Below, piece by piece: positions 61,147 to 64,000 of a DNA stretch of 64,000 nt. A program made the position numbers and the translations under genes. The notes under the pieces were generated by a model. The model saw only the letters and a list, made by a program, of their open reading frames with translations. It was not told where the DNA came from and ran no database searches. Numbering within the stretch: position 1 is the first letter of the stretch; every line of letters starts with the position of its first letter. The DNA is from Heterostelium multicystogenum. Its lineage: Eukaryota > Evosea > Eumycetozoa > Acytosteliales > Acytosteliaceae. The stretch is from contig RCNN01000169.1 in the NCBI GenBank assembly GCA_003667245.1, positions 1 to 64,000 on the forward strand, in the 5' to 3' direction.

Positions 61147-63897
61147 ATGAAGATTAGTGTACTATTATTAGCTCTGTTGATTATATATAGTTGCTTTGTA
61201 GAGGCATTGCAAAATGCTTGTCCAGGTTACCAAGTTGTAAAGTCATCTCCAAATATCAATGGACAGAGCGCCGGTTTACTTTTACAGAATCCAGGTCCTT
61301 ACGGAAACGATATCGAACAATTGAATGTAGATGCTATCTACTTGACAGAAGATATTCTAAGAGTTAAGATATACGATGCAAATAATCAAAGATGGGAAGG
61401 TATAAAAGATAATATTAATATTAATACTATCTAATGTTGTATTGTATTTATTAACATTATACTTTATATTATTATTATTATTAATATAATATTAGTTCCA
61501 AATATCAATCAATTAAATACACCTGCTAAAGCACCAAGTTCAATTAACTATGCTATTGAATTCACTGAGTATCCTTCGTTTGGATTTCAAGTGATACGTA
61601 GTTTCGATAGTAAAGTATTATTTAACACATCGGTGCCAACTGATTGTTCTTCAAATGGTTTAATTGTAGGTATTAGAGTTGGCGTTTTTTTCCCAAACGT
61701 TATGTTATTAACCAAAGTTGGTCCGACCTCACTGGATATCCTTTAGTTTGAAGATTATTATTTGGAAATTTCCAATACTTTCGATGAGTCCAACCCAAAT
61801 ATCTATGGTTTGGGTGAGCGAACTAGATCACTTCGACTCGATAATAACCGTACCTATACCATCTTCGCCAGAGACCAGGGCACTGCCAGTGTTCCAAATA
61901 TCAATACCTATGGTTCACATCCATTCTATTTACAGGTGCATTCCGATGGTACTGCAAGCGGTGTATTTTTATTGAATTCCAATGCCATGGATGTTGTTCT
62001 CACTGAGCAGTCCATGACTTACAAGACCGTTGGAGGTGTGTTGGACTTCTTCTTCTTTGTTGGTCCAACTCCAACTGCGGTCATCGAGCAATATCAGCAG
62101 GTTATCGGTACCCCCAAGATGCCTGCTTACTGGTCACTCGGATGGCATCAGTGCCGTTGGGGTTATCACACTCTCGAAGAAACAGAAGCTGTCGTTGCTA
62201 ACTACAAGAGCTACGGTATCCCATTGGAAACAATGTGGAATGACATCGACTACATGAATGAGTATGAGGTCTTCACAACTGACCCAGACAGATTCCCAGC
62301 CAGCCAGTTTAGTGCATTTATCGACACACTCCATGCCAACGGTCAACACTATATGATGATTGTGGACCCAGGAGTCAAGATTGTATCTGATAACTCTTAT
62401 CCCGCTCACAATGCACTTTTGCAATCGGGTGCCTTCATCACTAGAGAGGACGGTTCTACTCCAGTCGAAGGTAGTGTTTGGCCTGGTCCTGTCAACTTCC
62501 CAGATTTCTTCCATCCCAATGGAACTGGCTACTGGACTGAGCAATTTGCTGCCTTCCGTGAGATGGGTATCAATTTCGATGGTGTTTGGATTGATATGAA
62601 TGAAATCTCTAATTTCTGTAATGGTGATTGCGACACCTATGCTGCTGACAGCACATTCAACCCAAACAATCCTCCATACTTGCCAGGTGGAGTTTTATTG
62701 AATATCGACACAATCAATATGACCAACACTCAATACGGTGGATTGTCAGTATATAACACACACAGTCTCTTTGGTTACAGCGAAGGTGTTGCCACTACTT
62801 TTGCAGCTGAAAAGCTAATCAATGGTCGTTCACTAGTCATTGGTCGCTCCACCTACGCCGGTAGTGGTCACCACCAAGGCCACTGGCTGGGAGACAACGA
62901 TAGCACCTACACCGATATGTATTATTCGATTCCAGGTATCTTAGCAATGAATATTTTTGGTATCCCTATGATTGGTGCAGATATTTGCGGTTTCAATGGT
63001 AACACTACTGCTGAATTATGTGCACGTTGGACTCAACTTGGTTGCTTCTATCCATTCAGTCGTAACCACAACAGCATCAACAAAGCCCCACAAGAGCCTT
63101 ATGTATTCGGTCAACAAGTAGTCGATATCGTAATTGCAGCTATCAACAACAAATATACCTTGCTCCCATACTACTACACATTGTTCTACAACGCCAATGC
63201 CAATGGTGGAACTGTAGTTCGTCCCCTTTTCTTTGAGTATCCAACTGATCCAAACGTTTACAACATCGACCAGCAATTCCTTGTTGGTGGACATCTCCTT
63301 GTTAGTCCAGTTTTGACCGAGGGAGCAACTACTGTTGATGCTTATTTCCCAGCCGATAGCTGGTACGACTATTTCACTGGAGCACCAATTGGATCAACTA
63401 CCAGCGGATCTTTCATCACATTGGATGCCCCACTCGATGTGATCAACGTACATATTCGTGGTGGTGCCATTATCCCACTCCAAACCACAACCCAATACTC
63501 AAATGAAATGCCAATTACACTGAATGTCGCTCGTACACTTCCATTCCAACTTTTGGTTGCTTTGTCAGAGCAGTCCACAGCCGAAGGATACTTATTCATC
63601 GACGATGGAATTTCACTTGATACCATTGCAAACATGGAGTATGATCTCATTCAATTCACAGTAAAAGGAAACCAACTTTCATCATCACCGTTGGTCTCCA
63701 AATATATTGGCAATGCCGATAATTTCTCTTTATCAGCCATTACAATCTATGGAGTCACAAGCAAGTGCAATCAAGTACAACTCAACAACCAAGTGAACGT
63801 CCCATTCACCTACAACAATACCAATCAAACCTTAAGTATTGATCTCACCGAAAATGGAGTCAGTGTTCTAAATAAGTTTTATATTACCTGGACATAG
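61147..63897 (+). CDS. gaa: GH31 alpha-glucosidase (lysosomal/secreted)
   Basis: CDS join(61147..61399,61496..61665,61747..63897), 857 aa, all in frame. The introns are GTATAA...ATATTAG and GTAGGT...CCTTTAG; the second removes an apparent in-frame stop before FEDYYLEIS. A signal peptide (MKISVLLLALLIIYSCFVEA) directs it to the endolysosomal/secretory route. There is no PTS or KDEL-like end. GH31 landmarks: NIYGLGERTRS, SLGWHQCRWGY, PLETMWNDIDYM, the nucleophile Asp in WIDMNEISNF, the acid/base Asp in HWLGDN, GIPMIGADICGF and FYPFSRNHN. This is the acid alpha-glucosidase/maltase-glucoamylase branch, releasing glucose from alpha-1,4 glucans such as glycogen. It differs from glucosidase II (modA) in lacking that family's extra N-terminal length. 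Confidence 0.93.
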
Positions 63898-64000
63898 GTT
63901 TAATCATCATATATTAAATATTAAATTATAACATTCCAAATATGTTTTGTCGAGTATTAACTTTTGGAATGTGTATTGTATGATCATCTGTCATCTAAAA

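Noticed and set aside
61681..61746. In-frame stop in the GH31 gene suggesting a pseudogene
   Set aside because: The stop lies inside a good intron (GTAGGT...CCTTTAG). Removing it keeps the frame through all three exons.
1..64000. CRISPR arrays, bacterial operons, LTR pairs
   Set aside because: No regularly spaced direct repeats and no long terminal repeats were seen. Introns and AT-rich spacers show the DNA is eukaryotic.

Overview
The window is nuclear DNA of a social amoeba (dictyostelid). It has AT-rich spacers full of trinucleotide and A/T runs, compact genes with short GTAAGT/GTATGT...TTTAG introns, Asn/Thr/Gln/Ser low-complexity protein tracts, and genes typical of the group: vacuolin, an MFE-1-type SDR+SCP2 enzyme lacking a hydratase, colossin-like SdrD_B and IPT/TIG surface proteins, and an F-box/LRR gene. 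I cannot name the species. Nearly every long gene needs single-base corrections, most often at or beside homopolymers (C, G, A or T runs), to follow its family. The simplest reading is a draft assembly with homopolymer errors rather than mass pseudogenisation.

Layout. 1-3.1 kb: a partial unknown gene (+), then a ubiquitin ligase (-) combining a RING/IBR (RBR-like) front with a MYCBP2-type RING and tandem-cysteine relay (RCR) end. 3.1-5.2 kb: spacer with tRNA-Arg(TCT) and, right behind it, a GC-elevated block ending in an A-tract, probably a retroposed element. 5.2-12.1 kb (-): a TMF1-like golgin, a myristoylated EF-hand protein and catalase. 13.5-17.2 kb (+): an ICME-like alpha/beta hydrolase and vacuolin. 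17.4-41.6 kb: two giant, divergently transcribed, secreted multidomain genes. 41.7-46 kb: tRNA-Val(AAC), a decayed-looking F-box/LRR gene and fragmented unknown ORFs. 46-49.3 kb (+): a DUF5648-like/LamG/methyltransferase-like mosaic protein and a mini cortactin-like acidic protein. 49.5-53.9 kb (-): a REXO1-type RNA exonuclease and peroxisomal MFE-1. 55.5-63.9 kb (+): an SHPRH-type ATPase/E3 ligase and a GH31 alpha-glucosidase.

The most striking content is the divergent giant pair. Each protein carries a DNase II domain inside a long extracellular scaffold of IPT/TIG, SdrD_B-like and YGEY modules. The minus-strand copy keeps every catalytic motif of DNase II (HxK...D, H, HxK), followed by a lectin-like C-terminus. 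The plus-strand copy keeps the fold motifs but has lost the first catalytic His, the Asp and the second Lys. This looks like a duplicated active nuclease plus pseudo-nuclease pair on a surface or secreted adhesion scaffold. The second highlight is the RBR+RCR ligase, in which both relay cysteines are conserved.

Functional links: catalase and MFE-1 are both peroxisomal, and their C-termini (SNL read directly, SKL after one homopolymer correction) fit PTS1-type import. GH31 glucosidase, vacuolin and the DNase II proteins belong to the endolysosomal/secretory digestive side of a phagotroph. SHPRH and the RBR/RCR ligase are two unrelated E3 ligases.
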